From an uncultured Pontibacter sp. (GTDB taxonomy: Bacteria > Bacteroidota > Bacteroidia > Cytophagales > Hymenobacteraceae): a stretch of DNA of 64,000 nucleotides. The notes beneath the pieces are model-generated. The model saw nothing but the letters and a program-made list of their open reading frames with translations, made no database searches and was not told the DNA's origin. The stretch spans positions 310,001-374,000 of the forward strand of contig NZ_CANMNI010000002.1 in assembly GCF_947499215.1 (NCBI RefSeq), written 5' to 3'. Positions 18,024 through 26,189 of the stretch are shown piece by piece; positions within the stretch are counted from its first letter, which is position 1; the number at the start of each line of letters is the position of its first letter. The translations under genes were made by a program, and so were the position numbers.

Positions 18024-18560
18024 ATGCAGGATGTGCAAGTGATTCATGTACCTGGCTTGGGAAATTCTGGTCCAGAGCATTGGCAGAGTATTTGGGAAAG
18101 AAACGACCCGACCAGCATTCGCGTGCAACAAGCCGACTGGGATAACCCCATTTGCAAGGATTGGACAGAAGAGTTACAACGTGTTATAGCCAATACTCAA
18201 GGGAAAGAAATTCTGCTTGTAGCGCACAGCTTGGGTTGTCTGACTGTAGCTCATTGGGCTCAGCGGTATAAGGTCGCCATCAAAGGGGCATTTCTAGTAG
18301 CTCCGCCTGAGGTTGAGCTCGATGTTACACTAAAAGAAGTCCTTGATTTTGCCCCATTTCCACGGCAGAGACTACCGTTCAAATCCATGCTCATTGCTAG
18401 TTCGGATGATGACTACCTAACAATAGAAAGGGCAGCTTATTTAGCTGAGCTGTGGGGAAGCGAATTCATGAACGTGGGCGCACTGGGGCATATCAACACC
18501 TACTCCAATATTGGTGCTTGGCCCCAAGGTCAAGAGCTTTTCGAGCGGCTCCAAGCTTAA
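18024..18560 (+). CDS. RBBP9/YdeN-type alpha/beta hydrolase
   Basis: 178 residues, typical of the DUF1234/RBBP9 (YdeN) hydrolases. The start VIHVPGLGNSGPEHWQSIWE contains the family's GxxNSxxxHW oxyanion region, and LLVAHSLGCLTVAHWA (about 64-79) carries the nucleophile in G/AHSLG. The catalytic Asp is probably in IASSDDDYLTIE and the His in GALGHINTYSNIGAWPQG. These are serine hydrolases with mostly unknown substrates. It starts 45 bases after pyrB and is closed by a terminator, so it might be read through from the pyr operon. Confidence 0.92.
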   Translation: MQDVQVIHVPGLGNSGPEHWQSIWERNDPTSIRVQQADWDNPICKDWTEELQRVIANTQGKEILLVAHSLGCLTVAHWAQRYKVAIKGAFLVAPPEVELDVTLKEVLDFAPFPRQRLPFKSMLIASSDDDYLTIERAAYLAELWGSEFMNVGALGHINTYSNIGAWPQGQELFERLQA

Positions 18561-18604
18561 TTTATGTAGAAGTTTTGCTCACTACATCAACTGGTCATAA
18601 AACG

Positions 18605-18639
18605 AAAAAAGCGCCGCAGATTGCTCTGCGGCGCTTTTT
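18605..18639. terminator. Bidirectional hairpin terminator
   Basis: AAAAAAGCGCCGCAGA pairs with TCTGCGGCGCTTTTT around a 4-base loop, with A and T runs on both sides. It lies between the convergent hydrolase and OmpA genes. Confidence 0.92.
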
Positions 18640-18663
18640 CAACGTTTAACCTTTCCGGCTATA

Positions 18664-20121
18664 TTATTCCATATCTAATTGCATATCCGGCGTGTTCATC
18701 TCGAAACCAACGCGTCGGTTTTGAGCACGGGCCGCTGCAGTTCTGGCCTTAGAGAGTCTAGTGTTTACTTTCACCATTGGCTGGGTCTCGCCGTAGCCTC
18801 TTGTCACCAATCTGTCTGGGTTCTGAACACCGCGCTCGATCAGGTAGTCCTTCACAGCCTGTGCTCTTTGCTCAGATAGTGCTTGGTTATACTCTTCTGA
18901 ACCGATGTGGTCAGCGTGACCTTTGATCAACAGTACATGGTCAGGGTATTTCTCAAGAGCTACCACGATGCTGTCAAGCAGCTGACGGTAACCATCCTGT
19001 ACACGTGCTTGGTCAAATTCGAACTTAACTTTCTCTTCGATCAGCTTCTTAGTACGCTCATCCAGTTCAGGGCAGCCTTTAGTTTCGGCAGTACCAGCAG
19101 AGTTAGGGCAAAGGTCCTCGTTGTCCGGAACACCGTCACCGTCAGAGTCAACTGGGCAACCATCGGCACCTACTTGCACACCAGATGGCGTGTCAGGGCA
19201 CTTGTCGTCTTTATCTGGAACACCGTCACCATCGCTGTCTGGGCAACCTTGTGTGGCAGCAGTACCAGGCTCGTCTGGGCACTGGTCGTCTTTGTCAGCG
19301 ATACCGTCACCGTCGCGGTCAGGGCATCCACCCAAGTTAGCTACGCCAGCCTCAGTAGGGCATTCGTCTTGGTAGTCAGCCACACCGTCACCGTCTGTAT
19401 CGATAGGGCAACCGTCTTTGTCAACCTGAACACCAGTTGGCGTGTCTGGGCACTTGTCTCTTCTGTCCGGAACACCGTCGGCATCAGTATCCTTAGCCTT
19501 ACCTAAGCCGAAACCAAGTCCAATGGTGTGCTGCAGAAAGCGGTCGTTGATGTTAGACTCAATGTTGTCATATTTGTCGTTGGTTGTGAAATGTGCAACG
19601 GACTGAACAAACAGACTAATGTTGTCAGAGAATCTGAAACGGATACCGGCACCACCAAAACCAGCACCAGCAATGAAGTTATCTTCATATGTACCAGTAG
19701 GGGAAACACCTTCTGGTCTAACAAAGTGAGCACCACCACCTACTGTCAGGTAAGGGCCGATGAAAGCATCCTCTTTCAGAATGTTACCATACATTTTCAG
19801 TCTCAATCCCAGCATAGCCATACCGATTTTGGTATTCATGGTATTTGGGAAGCTGTTGCTGAATTCAGAATTGCTGTAGCTCAAGTGCAGGCCTGCATCT
19901 AAAGACGGGCTCAGGTACTGGTTCAGAGACACACCGCCTCCCCAGCCTAAATCCTTTTTCCACCACTGGTTACCTAGGTCACCTTTATATTGGAGCGCAC
20001 TTCCGTATAGCTGGAGGCTTGTCCGTTGATCAGCGTTCTGCGCAAGTACCTCTGTATTGGCAGACAGCAGGAATACAAACGCAAAAGCAATTGTACATAG
20101 TTTCGTTAGAGTTTTTCGCAT
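18664..20121 (-). CDS. OmpA-family outer-membrane protein with thrombospondin type-3 repeats
   Basis: 485 residues from the ATG at 20121 (MRKTLTKLCTIAFAFVFLL), preferred to the one 39 bases earlier because it gives a clean signal peptide (cleaved near VLAQ). An N-terminal eight-strand beta-barrel (about 27-205, ending TIGLGFGLG) sits in the outer membrane. Then come about five calcium-binding TSP3 repeats of the type DSDGDGVPDKDDKCPDTP (about 212-345). The C-terminal OmpA domain (about 365-475) binds peptidoglycan: IKGHADHIGSEEYNQALSEQRAQ and NRRVGFE are present. It anchors the outer membrane to the cell wall. The leader is long and AT-rich. Confidence 0.95.
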   Translation of the reverse strand: MRKTLTKLCTIAFAFVFLLSANTEVLAQNADQRTSLQLYGSALQYKGDLGNQWWKKDLGWGGGVSLNQYLSPSLDAGLHLSYSNSEFSNSFPNTMNTKIGMAMLGLRLKMYGNILKEDAFIGPYLTVGGGAHFVRPEGVSPTGTYEDNFIAGAGFGGAGIRFRFSDNISLFVQSVAHFTTNDKYDNIESNINDRFLQHTIGLGFGLGKAKDTDADGVPDRRDKCPDTPTGVQVDKDGCPIDTDGDGVADYQDECPTEAGVANLGGCPDRDGDGIADKDDQCPDEPGTAATQGCPDSDGDGVPDKDDKCPDTPSGVQVGADGCPVDSDGDGVPDNEDLCPNSAGTAETKGCPELDERTKKLIEEKVKFEFDQARVQDGYRQLLDSIVVALEKYPDHVLLIKGHADHIGSEEYNQALSEQRAQAVKDYLIERGVQNPDRLVTRGYGETQPMVKVNTRLSKARTAAARAQNRRVGFEMNTPDMQLDME

Positions 20122-20502
20122 AATTTTAAAAAGTATATTTTGATATGACAATACGTACATATTTTCAAGTAAGTTTTTTTATATTTTTATAAAAAAACAG
20201 ACGGAACGTATATTCTGATACGCCAAGCGGGAAGTCATTACATGATGGTAGTGTTTATCCATAAGCAAAAGCATTTTTTAAGTGTATATAATTGCCTTGA
20301 CAGCTTAAGTACATATAAAAACAAAGGCTTCGTGCAGTTTAATACTGCTTATCTCCGCCTTGTGCGTCATTACATTTCAACCCAAAACTGCGGTTTTAGG
20401 TTGTATGCCCAACATTAATAAATGCAAAGCATCTGTTTTTTAACGTAAATACAATAAAAAAGGCTGCAAGGAGTTATAAGTAAGCCCTTGTCATGCACGC
20501 CT
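20122..20502. other. AT-rich leader region, 381 bases
   Basis: Lies between the aminopeptidase gene and the OmpA gene, both on the minus strand, and must hold the OmpA promoter. It is very AT-rich, with long A and T runs at 20170-20205. One hairpin is visible at about 20380-20403, where AACCCAAAAC pairs with GTTTTAGGTT. I see no coding sequence. Confidence 0.5.
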
Positions 20503-21795
20503 TTAGCGCTGTTGCATCAGCCGTTCTATATCATCCGCCTCCAGCGGTATATCCTTCATCAAGTCAACTGGACCGCTTTTCGTCACGAGGACATCGTTCT
20601 CCAACCGCACGCCGATTCCCTCTTCTCTTATATAGATACCCGGCTCGCAGGTAAACACCATTCCCTCTTCAAAAGGCCTGTACTTGCTGCCCACATCGTG
20701 CACATCCAATCCTAGGAAATGAGAGGTGCCGTGCATAAAGTATTTCTTATAAAGCGGGTTCTTAGGGTCTTGGTTGCGCACATCGCCTTCGGTGAGCAAA
20801 CCTAGGCCGATCAACTCGTTCTCCATCATGGTTCCCACAAAAGCGTGGTACTGATCGAGCGAGTTACCCGGTACCAGCATCTGAGTGGCGGCTTTCATCA
20901 CGCGCAGCACAGAATCGTATACTTCGCGCTGACGCTTTGTGAACTTGCCGTTCACCGGCACGGTGCGTGTCATGTCCGCAGCATAGTTGGCATACTCCGC
21001 CCCGAAGTCCATTAGGAGCAGATCACCGTCTTTACACTCGCGGCTGTTATCGGTATAGTGCAGTATGCAGGCATTTTCACCAGAAGCGATGATTGGGCTA
21101 TAGGCCGGACCGCGAGAGCGGTTGCGCAGGAACTCGTGGTACAGTTCTGCCTCCACCTCATACTCCATCACGCCGGGTTTGATAAACTGCAGCAGTCTGC
21201 GGAAACCGAGGTCTGTGATATGGCATGCCTTGCGGAGAAGCTCAATTTCCGTATCCGATTTGATGGCACGTAAGTGGTGCATTATAGGTGCGCTGCGCTC
21301 GTAGCGGTGCAGCGGGTAAGTTTGCTGACACCACTTGATAAAACGGGCGTCGCGGGTCTCTACCTCCACAACGGCACGCAGGTGCTCATTCGTGTTCAGG
21401 TATACGTGCTCGGCTTCAGCCATCAGGCTATTCAATACCTGTTTGAAGTCTTTCAACCACAAAACAGTCTGTATACCTGAAGTTTCGCGGGCCTGTTCTT
21501 TTGTGAGCTTATACCCCTCCCACACCATGATATGCTCATTTGACTCACGCAGGAAAAGAATTTCTTTCATGCGCTCATCGCGTGCGTCCGGGAAAAGCAC
21601 AAGTATGCTCTCCTCTTGGTCAACTCCGGAAAGGTAGAAAAGGTCGCTGTTTTGACGGAATGCCATGGTGCCATCCGCATTGGTCGGCATTACATCGTTA
21701 GAATGAAAAACAGCAAGAGACGAAGGCTTGAGTTGCCGCACAAAATTGCGCCTGTTATGGCAAAACAGCTCCTTATCAATGGGCTGGTATTTCAT
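20503..21795 (-). CDS. pepP: Aminopeptidase P family protein (Xaa-Pro aminopeptidase)
   Basis: 430 residues, usual length. It removes an N-terminal residue before proline in the cytoplasm with two Mn ions. The N-terminal creatinase-like domain covers about 1-165 and the pita-bread domain about 175-425. Metal ligands appear in order: Asp in LLLMDFGAEYANYAADMTRTVP (about 262 and 273), His in HGTSHFLGLDVHDVG (about 352), Glu in FTCEPGIYI (about 383) and Glu in GVRLENDVLVT (about 402). The His in LHYTDN is also kept. Confidence 0.95.
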   Translation of the reverse strand: MKYQPIDKELFCHNRRNFVRQLKPSSLAVFHSNDVMPTNADGTMAFRQNSDLFYLSGVDQEESILVLFPDARDERMKEILFLRESNEHIMVWEGYKLTKEQARETSGIQTVLWLKDFKQVLNSLMAEAEHVYLNTNEHLRAVVEVETRDARFIKWCQQTYPLHRYERSAPIMHHLRAIKSDTEIELLRKACHITDLGFRRLLQFIKPGVMEYEVEAELYHEFLRNRSRGPAYSPIIASGENACILHYTDNSRECKDGDLLLMDFGAEYANYAADMTRTVPVNGKFTKRQREVYDSVLRVMKAATQMLVPGNSLDQYHAFVGTMMENELIGLGLLTEGDVRNQDPKNPLYKKYFMHGTSHFLGLDVHDVGSKYRPFEEGMVFTCEPGIYIREEGIGVRLENDVLVTKSGPVDLMKDIPLEADDIERLMQQR

Positions 21796-21984
21796 AGTTT
21801 TGTAGGTATAGTGGCTTAGCGGATTTGCCAGTCAGACGCCCATGGGCTTGCTAAACTTGCACTGCAAAGGTAGCACTTTTAAAACAAGTGCAAACACCTT
21901 TATAGAAAAACTCTAATATACCTAGGTATGCCACAGCCGCTTCCCATGCAGCACTCCCCTCATCAAACTCACAACCTAAGTTGC

Positions 21985-22983
21985 TTATAATGTGCGCAAT
22001 GCAAGCACATCCAGAAGCTGCTGCGTCTCTATATCCTTGGCACATTTAAAATGCCCTTGCGGGCAGGATTTATATCCGTGCAATCCGCAGGGGCGGCAGT
22101 AAAGTGGCTCATTTTTCTCGACTACCTTTGAAAAACTGGCCAGTGGGCCAAAGCCGAAACGGGGCACGGTGGAGCAGTAGATGGCGCAGGTTGGTGCATC
22201 CAAGGCGGAGGCCAAGTGCATGGGGCCGGAGTCATTCACATAGTTGAGCACAGCATCGCGCATGAGCGCCGCAGACTGCAACAGGTTTAGCTGTCCGCAG
22301 AGGTTCTCCACCCGCTGGTTAGCCGTGCAGTTTATGATTTCGTCGCAGTGCGCTTTGTCGGCCGGGGACCCCAGCAGGTATACCTTATGGGAGTTGCCCA
22401 GTTTGTCAAGCAGGTCCACCCACTGCTCCTGTGGGTACTGCTTCGTGAACCACACGGAGGTAGGCGCCATACAGATGAAAGGCTCGCTTTTCAGGCCCTG
22501 CACTTTCGCAAAATCCGCTTCGGACGGGTATAGCTTGGGTTTGGCCGGCTGCTCATCGGTGAGACTGGCGATGAGCAGATGGTTGCGCTCCACCTCATGC
22601 GTACCGGACTCCACGTCGTGGGTATAGCGGCGGGTGAAAAAGCGAGAAAAGGGATTTTTGTCAAAACCAACCGTCTCCTTTGCCCCGGAAAGGGCGGTCA
22701 GGATACCGGTGGCTCCGAATCGCTGCAGGTTTACAACAAGATCGTATCTCTCTCGCCTGATCTGGGTGAGCAGTTTCATCAGGCTTTTGTACTTTCCTTC
22801 CTGCTTGTTCCAGATCAAAACCTGCCGCAGCAGCGGGTGCCCCTTTAGCAGCGATTCGTTGCCTTTGCGGAGCATAAAGTCGAGCTGCGCCTGTGGATAG
22901 TGGGCATGCAGTTTTTCTACTAGCCCGGTTGCCAGCACCACATCCCCCAAAAAGGCAGTCTGTATGATCAGTATCTTTTTCAT
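21985..22983 (-). CDS. Glycosyltransferase family 9 (heptosyltransferase II-like)
   Basis: 332 residues from the ATG at 22983 (MKKILIIQTAFLGDVVLATGL); the longer open frame upstream has no matching family sequence. It is a lipopolysaccharide-core glycosyltransferase acting at the inner membrane. Family marks are AKPKLYPSEADFAKVQ, ICMAPTSVWFTKQYPQEQW (about 172), VYLLGSPADKAHCDEII (about 202) and VNDSGPMHLASALDAPTCAIY (about 246), with the same C-terminal Cys cluster (CRPCGLHGYKSCPQGHFKC) as the glycosyltransferase at 10665. The two are paralogues. Whether the sugar is heptose cannot be told. Confidence 0.94.
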   Translation of the reverse strand: MKKILIIQTAFLGDVVLATGLVEKLHAHYPQAQLDFMLRKGNESLLKGHPLLRQVLIWNKQEGKYKSLMKLLTQIRRERYDLVVNLQRFGATGILTALSGAKETVGFDKNPFSRFFTRRYTHDVESGTHEVERNHLLIASLTDEQPAKPKLYPSEADFAKVQGLKSEPFICMAPTSVWFTKQYPQEQWVDLLDKLGNSHKVYLLGSPADKAHCDEIINCTANQRVENLCGQLNLLQSAALMRDAVLNYVNDSGPMHLASALDAPTCAIYCSTVPRFGFGPLASFSKVVEKNEPLYCRPCGLHGYKSCPQGHFKCAKDIETQQLLDVLALRTL

Positions 22984-23165
22984 AAGTAAACCTGCGGCAA
23001 AGCTACGGGAATGCGGCAAGACTTGAAAGTAAGGTATAGCCGCTGTGCCGGCCATATTGCAGCGATCTAACCTGCGGTTGCACATTCACGGAAAAGAACA
23101 AAAAAATTTTCCTTCTTAGCTTCAGGAGAATTAGTTTAGCAGTTCTTTTAGCCCGGGTTACCCAC

Positions 23166-23918
23166 ATGAAAGCACTATTACACTTCTCAAAATTTTCTGC
23201 GCTTATACTTTTGCTTCTGACCACAGGGTGTGTGTCTACCTATATGCCCAACGTGCCGCATGTACCCATGTTCACGGAGAAAGGCGAACTGAGTGCCGCC
23301 GGTCACATTACTCCGAAAGGCAACATTACGTTCAACACGGCTTATGCCGTCACAGACAAGTTCAGTGCTATGCTAAACGGCTCCATGCTCAATCAGGAAG
23401 GCCGCAAGCGTGACTTCAGGCATAACTTGATTGAAGCGGGTGGAGGCTACTACACTACTTTCGGACCGAACCAGAACCGGGTGCTCGAGGTATACGCCGG
23501 CTTTGGCGGAGGCAGCAGCGACCGTACAGAGAAAGAGGAGCTAGAGGGCGTGATGACCTATACCCGCCGCGAGGCCAGTTTCAGCAAGTATTTCACACAG
23601 GTTAACTTCACCTCCAAAAAGAAAAAATCGCTGCGCCTGCTGGGTAACGAGTTTCCGCTCAACTACGGCACGGCCCTGCGCATGAGCTACGTGAACATGA
23701 GCAAGCACCTGCTCGACGGGGAGGCCCAGGAAAAAGAGGACAACATCTTTCTGGAGCCTATTTTCTACACCCGGCTGGCCTTGAGCCCGACCGTGCAGTT
23801 GCAGTATACCAGCGGCAGTAACTTCGGGCTTCGCAACCGTAAAGCGCTGACAGCAGGCTACTCCGTGTTCTCGCTCGGTTTCGTGATCAACGTGGGAGGA
23901 CGCAGCTTGGATCGCTAA
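23166..23918 (+). CDS. Outer-membrane lipoprotein, probable beta-barrel
   Basis: 250 residues. The signal ends in LLLLTTGCVSTY, a lipobox-like site with Cys at residue 22. The mature part opens VPHVPMFTEKGELSAAGHI and contains alternating polar and hydrophobic strands (FNTAYAVTDKFSAMLNGSM, VLEVYAGFGGGSSD, ALRMSYVNMSKHLLDG, LSPTVQLQYTSGSNFGLRN), ending SLGFVINVGGRSLD, which suggests a beta-barrel in the outer membrane. This pattern of a lipid-anchored barrel with the phrase VPMFxEKGE occurs repeatedly in Bacteroidota, but the role is unknown. It stands alone, divergent from the glycosyltransferase gene. Confidence 0.8.
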   Translation: MKALLHFSKFSALILLLLTTGCVSTYMPNVPHVPMFTEKGELSAAGHITPKGNITFNTAYAVTDKFSAMLNGSMLNQEGRKRDFRHNLIEAGGGYYTTFGPNQNRVLEVYAGFGGGSSDRTEKEELEGVMTYTRREASFSKYFTQVNFTSKKKKSLRLLGNEFPLNYGTALRMSYVNMSKHLLDGEAQEKEDNIFLEPIFYTRLALSPTVQLQYTSGSNFGLRNRKALTAGYSVFSLGFVINVGGRSLDR

Positions 23919-23959
23919 CATCTACGTGGCCCTCTAGGCCAATTGTGCTAGTTTTTGCG

Positions 23960-23967
23960 TATCTTTG
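23960..23967 (+). promoter_or_regulatory. Bacteroidota -7 promoter element for the M16 peptidase
   Basis: TATCTTTG fits TAnnTTTG and lies 19 bases before the ATG at 23987. A TTG at 23943 is too close for the usual -33 spacing. Confidence 0.5.
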
Positions 23968-23986
23968 CAGGCTAATTGCGAACTGA

Positions 23987-25219
23987 ATGCTTGATTATCA
24001 TATTCATACATTGCCGAACGGTATCCGTATCGTTCACAAACAAGTACTACACACCAAAATTGCGCACAGCGGCTTTATACTTGACATAGGCAGCCGCGAT
24101 GAGCAAGCCGATCAGCTGGGGCTGGCCCACTTCTGGGAGCACATGGCTTTCAAAGGAACTGCCAAACGCAAATCTTTCCATATCCTGAACCGACTGGAGT
24201 CGGTGGGTGGCGAACTCAACGCCTACACCACCAAAGAGAAGCTCTGCTTTTACAGCTCCGTGCTCGACAAGCACTTCGAGAAATCTTTTGAGTTGCTGAC
24301 CGACATCACCTTCCATTCCGTCTTCCCTGAAAAGGAGATTGAGAAAGAGCGTGGCGTGATACTGGAAGAGATGGCCATGTACCTCGACACCCCAGAAGAG
24401 GCGATCGTGGATGAGTTTGACAACGTGGTGTTCGACCATCATCCGCTGGGCAACAACATACTGGGCACCAAAGAGAGTGTGGCGAGTTTTAAGAAAGGCG
24501 ACTTTCAGCGTTTCATTAAAGACAACCTAAGTACCGAGGCGTTGGTCTTCTGCTCTGTGAGCAACCTGCCTTTCGAGAAGGTTGTAAAACTGGCCGAGAA
24601 GTACCTCTCCGATATACCGACTATCAGCAAGCCGCGTCAGCGTGCACCTTTCGGAAAGTACATTCCTAAAACAGCAACTTATGAGAAACCGATCTCGCAG
24701 GCACATTGCGTAATTGGCTGCCCTGCCTATGCGCTAAACGACGACCGTCGTATACCTTTCTTTATGCTGGTGAATCTGTTGGGTGGTCCGGGTATGAACT
24801 CACGCCTAAACTTGGCTGTCCGCGAAAAGCATGGGCTGGTCTACACCATCGACGCCAACTACGCTACTTATATTGACACGGGTCTGCTTTCGATCTATTT
24901 CGGAACGGAGAAAAAACAGCTGAAGCGCACGACGGCGCTTGTGCTGAAAGAACTGAAGAAGCTGCGCGAGAAACAGTTGGGCTCCCTGCAACTGCACACA
25001 GCCAAAGAACAGCTGATGGGCCAGTTGGCGATGGCCGAGGAAAGTAACATGGGCCTGATGATGATGATGGGCAAGAGCATCCTCGACCAAGGCCACATCG
25101 ACACTCTGAACGAGATTTTCGACCAGATCAAAAACACAACAGCCAAAGACCTGATCGACATTGCCAATGACGTACTTCAGGAAGAGAAGCTAAGCTTCCT
25201 CAATTACGTACCGGCGTAG
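23987..25219 (+). CDS. M16 family zinc metallopeptidase
   Basis: 410 residues, the size of single-domain-pair M16B peptidases. The inverted zinc motif HxxEH is intact as H48-F-W-E51-H52 in GLAHFWEHMAFKG, and the third ligand lies in ERGVILEEMAMYLDTPEEAI (about 127). The C-terminal half carries the M16 arginine/tyrosine pair region in LGGPGMNSRLNLAVREKHGLVYTIDANYA (about 265-293). No signal peptide, so it is cytoplasmic like other Bacteroidota processing-peptidase homologues. The O-methyltransferase gene follows 84 bases later across an AT-rich spacer. Confidence 0.95.
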   Translation: MLDYHIHTLPNGIRIVHKQVLHTKIAHSGFILDIGSRDEQADQLGLAHFWEHMAFKGTAKRKSFHILNRLESVGGELNAYTTKEKLCFYSSVLDKHFEKSFELLTDITFHSVFPEKEIEKERGVILEEMAMYLDTPEEAIVDEFDNVVFDHHPLGNNILGTKESVASFKKGDFQRFIKDNLSTEALVFCSVSNLPFEKVVKLAEKYLSDIPTISKPRQRAPFGKYIPKTATYEKPISQAHCVIGCPAYALNDDRRIPFFMLVNLLGGPGMNSRLNLAVREKHGLVYTIDANYATYIDTGLLSIYFGTEKKQLKRTTALVLKELKKLREKQLGSLQLHTAKEQLMGQLAMAEESNMGLMMMMGKSILDQGHIDTLNEIFDQIKNTTAKDLIDIANDVLQEEKLSFLNYVPA

Positions 25220-25303
25220 CGATGCTACAATTAATAATTAAGAATTAGGAATTGTGTGATCCATTTTCAAATCTTGACGTTTCCAAACCTTCAAATCTGA
25301 CCT

Positions 25304-25948
25304 ATGGAATTTATTGATGAAGACCTGCAGCGCTATGCCGAGGACCATACCTCGCCGGAATCGGAGCTGTTGCACAAGATAAACCGGCAGACGCACCTGA
25401 GTGTGATGAAACCGCGCATGCTGTCCGGGCATTTGCAGGGACGATTGCTTTCTATGTTCTCACATATGATCCGGCCGAAGCAGATTCTGGAAATCGGCAC
25501 CTATACCGGCTATTCCGCCCTTTGTCTGGCCGAGGGCATGCAGGAGGACGGCACGCTGCACACCATCGATATAAATGAAGAACTGGAGGATATGGTCCGC
25601 GGCTACATAGCGGAGGCTGGCTTGAGCGAGAGCGTGAAGTACTATATCGGCAATGCCCTCGAGATCATTCCGACCATCGACGCGACTTTCGACTTGGTGT
25701 TTATCGATGCCGACAAGTACAACTATGCTACTTACTATAATATGGTGATTGACCGCGTACGTCCCGGTGGCTACATTATAGCCGACAACGTACTGTGGAG
25801 CGGCAAGGTGCTGGAGAAGTACCGCAAGAAGCTAGACGAAGACACCGCTGCCCTGCTGGACTTCAACAAGCAGGTGCAGGATGACCCGCGTGTGGAAAAC
25901 ATTCTGCTGCCCGTTCGGGATGGCCTGATGGTCGCCCGCAAGAAATAA
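25304..25948 (+). CDS. O-methyltransferase (family 3)
   Basis: 214 residues of the catechol-type O-methyltransferase family 3. The SAM loop QILEIGTYTGYSALCLAEGM (about 60-79) and the metal and product-site motif FDLVFIDADKYNYATYY (about 127-143) are intact, as is GGYIIADNVLWSGKV (about 156-170). These cytoplasmic enzymes methylate small hydroxyl compounds in a Mg-dependent way; the substrate is not evident. The ATG start lies directly after an AT-rich interspersed stretch (25226-25300). Confidence 0.94.
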   Translation: MEFIDEDLQRYAEDHTSPESELLHKINRQTHLSVMKPRMLSGHLQGRLLSMFSHMIRPKQILEIGTYTGYSALCLAEGMQEDGTLHTIDINEELEDMVRGYIAEAGLSESVKYYIGNALEIIPTIDATFDLVFIDADKYNYATYYNMVIDRVRPGGYIIADNVLWSGKVLEKYRKKLDEDTAALLDFNKQVQDDPRVENILLPVRDGLMVARKK

Positions 25949-26189
25949 CTGACAGGACGGTAGCGATACCGTCCTTTTCTTTTGTCCTCCCCTCTAATTA
26001 TCCACATCTAAAAATTTCTCTAAAATTACTTCGTTCTAAACTTTAGAATGAGCGTCAAATTGCGTTAATTTTGCGAGTGTATATCTATATATAGAACACA
26101 CTATACCTTAAATAGTTATCAACACTTGTTTCAACATTTACTGTAGCCTAGCACTCGGCCTCAGTCCCTTATTTACCCGATTACGCTTT

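Noticed and set aside
18910..19490. Regular DNA repeats that look like an array
   Set aside because: They encode thrombospondin type-3 calcium repeats of the OmpA protein in one frame. Units are not identical and there are no spacers, so it is not a CRISPR array.
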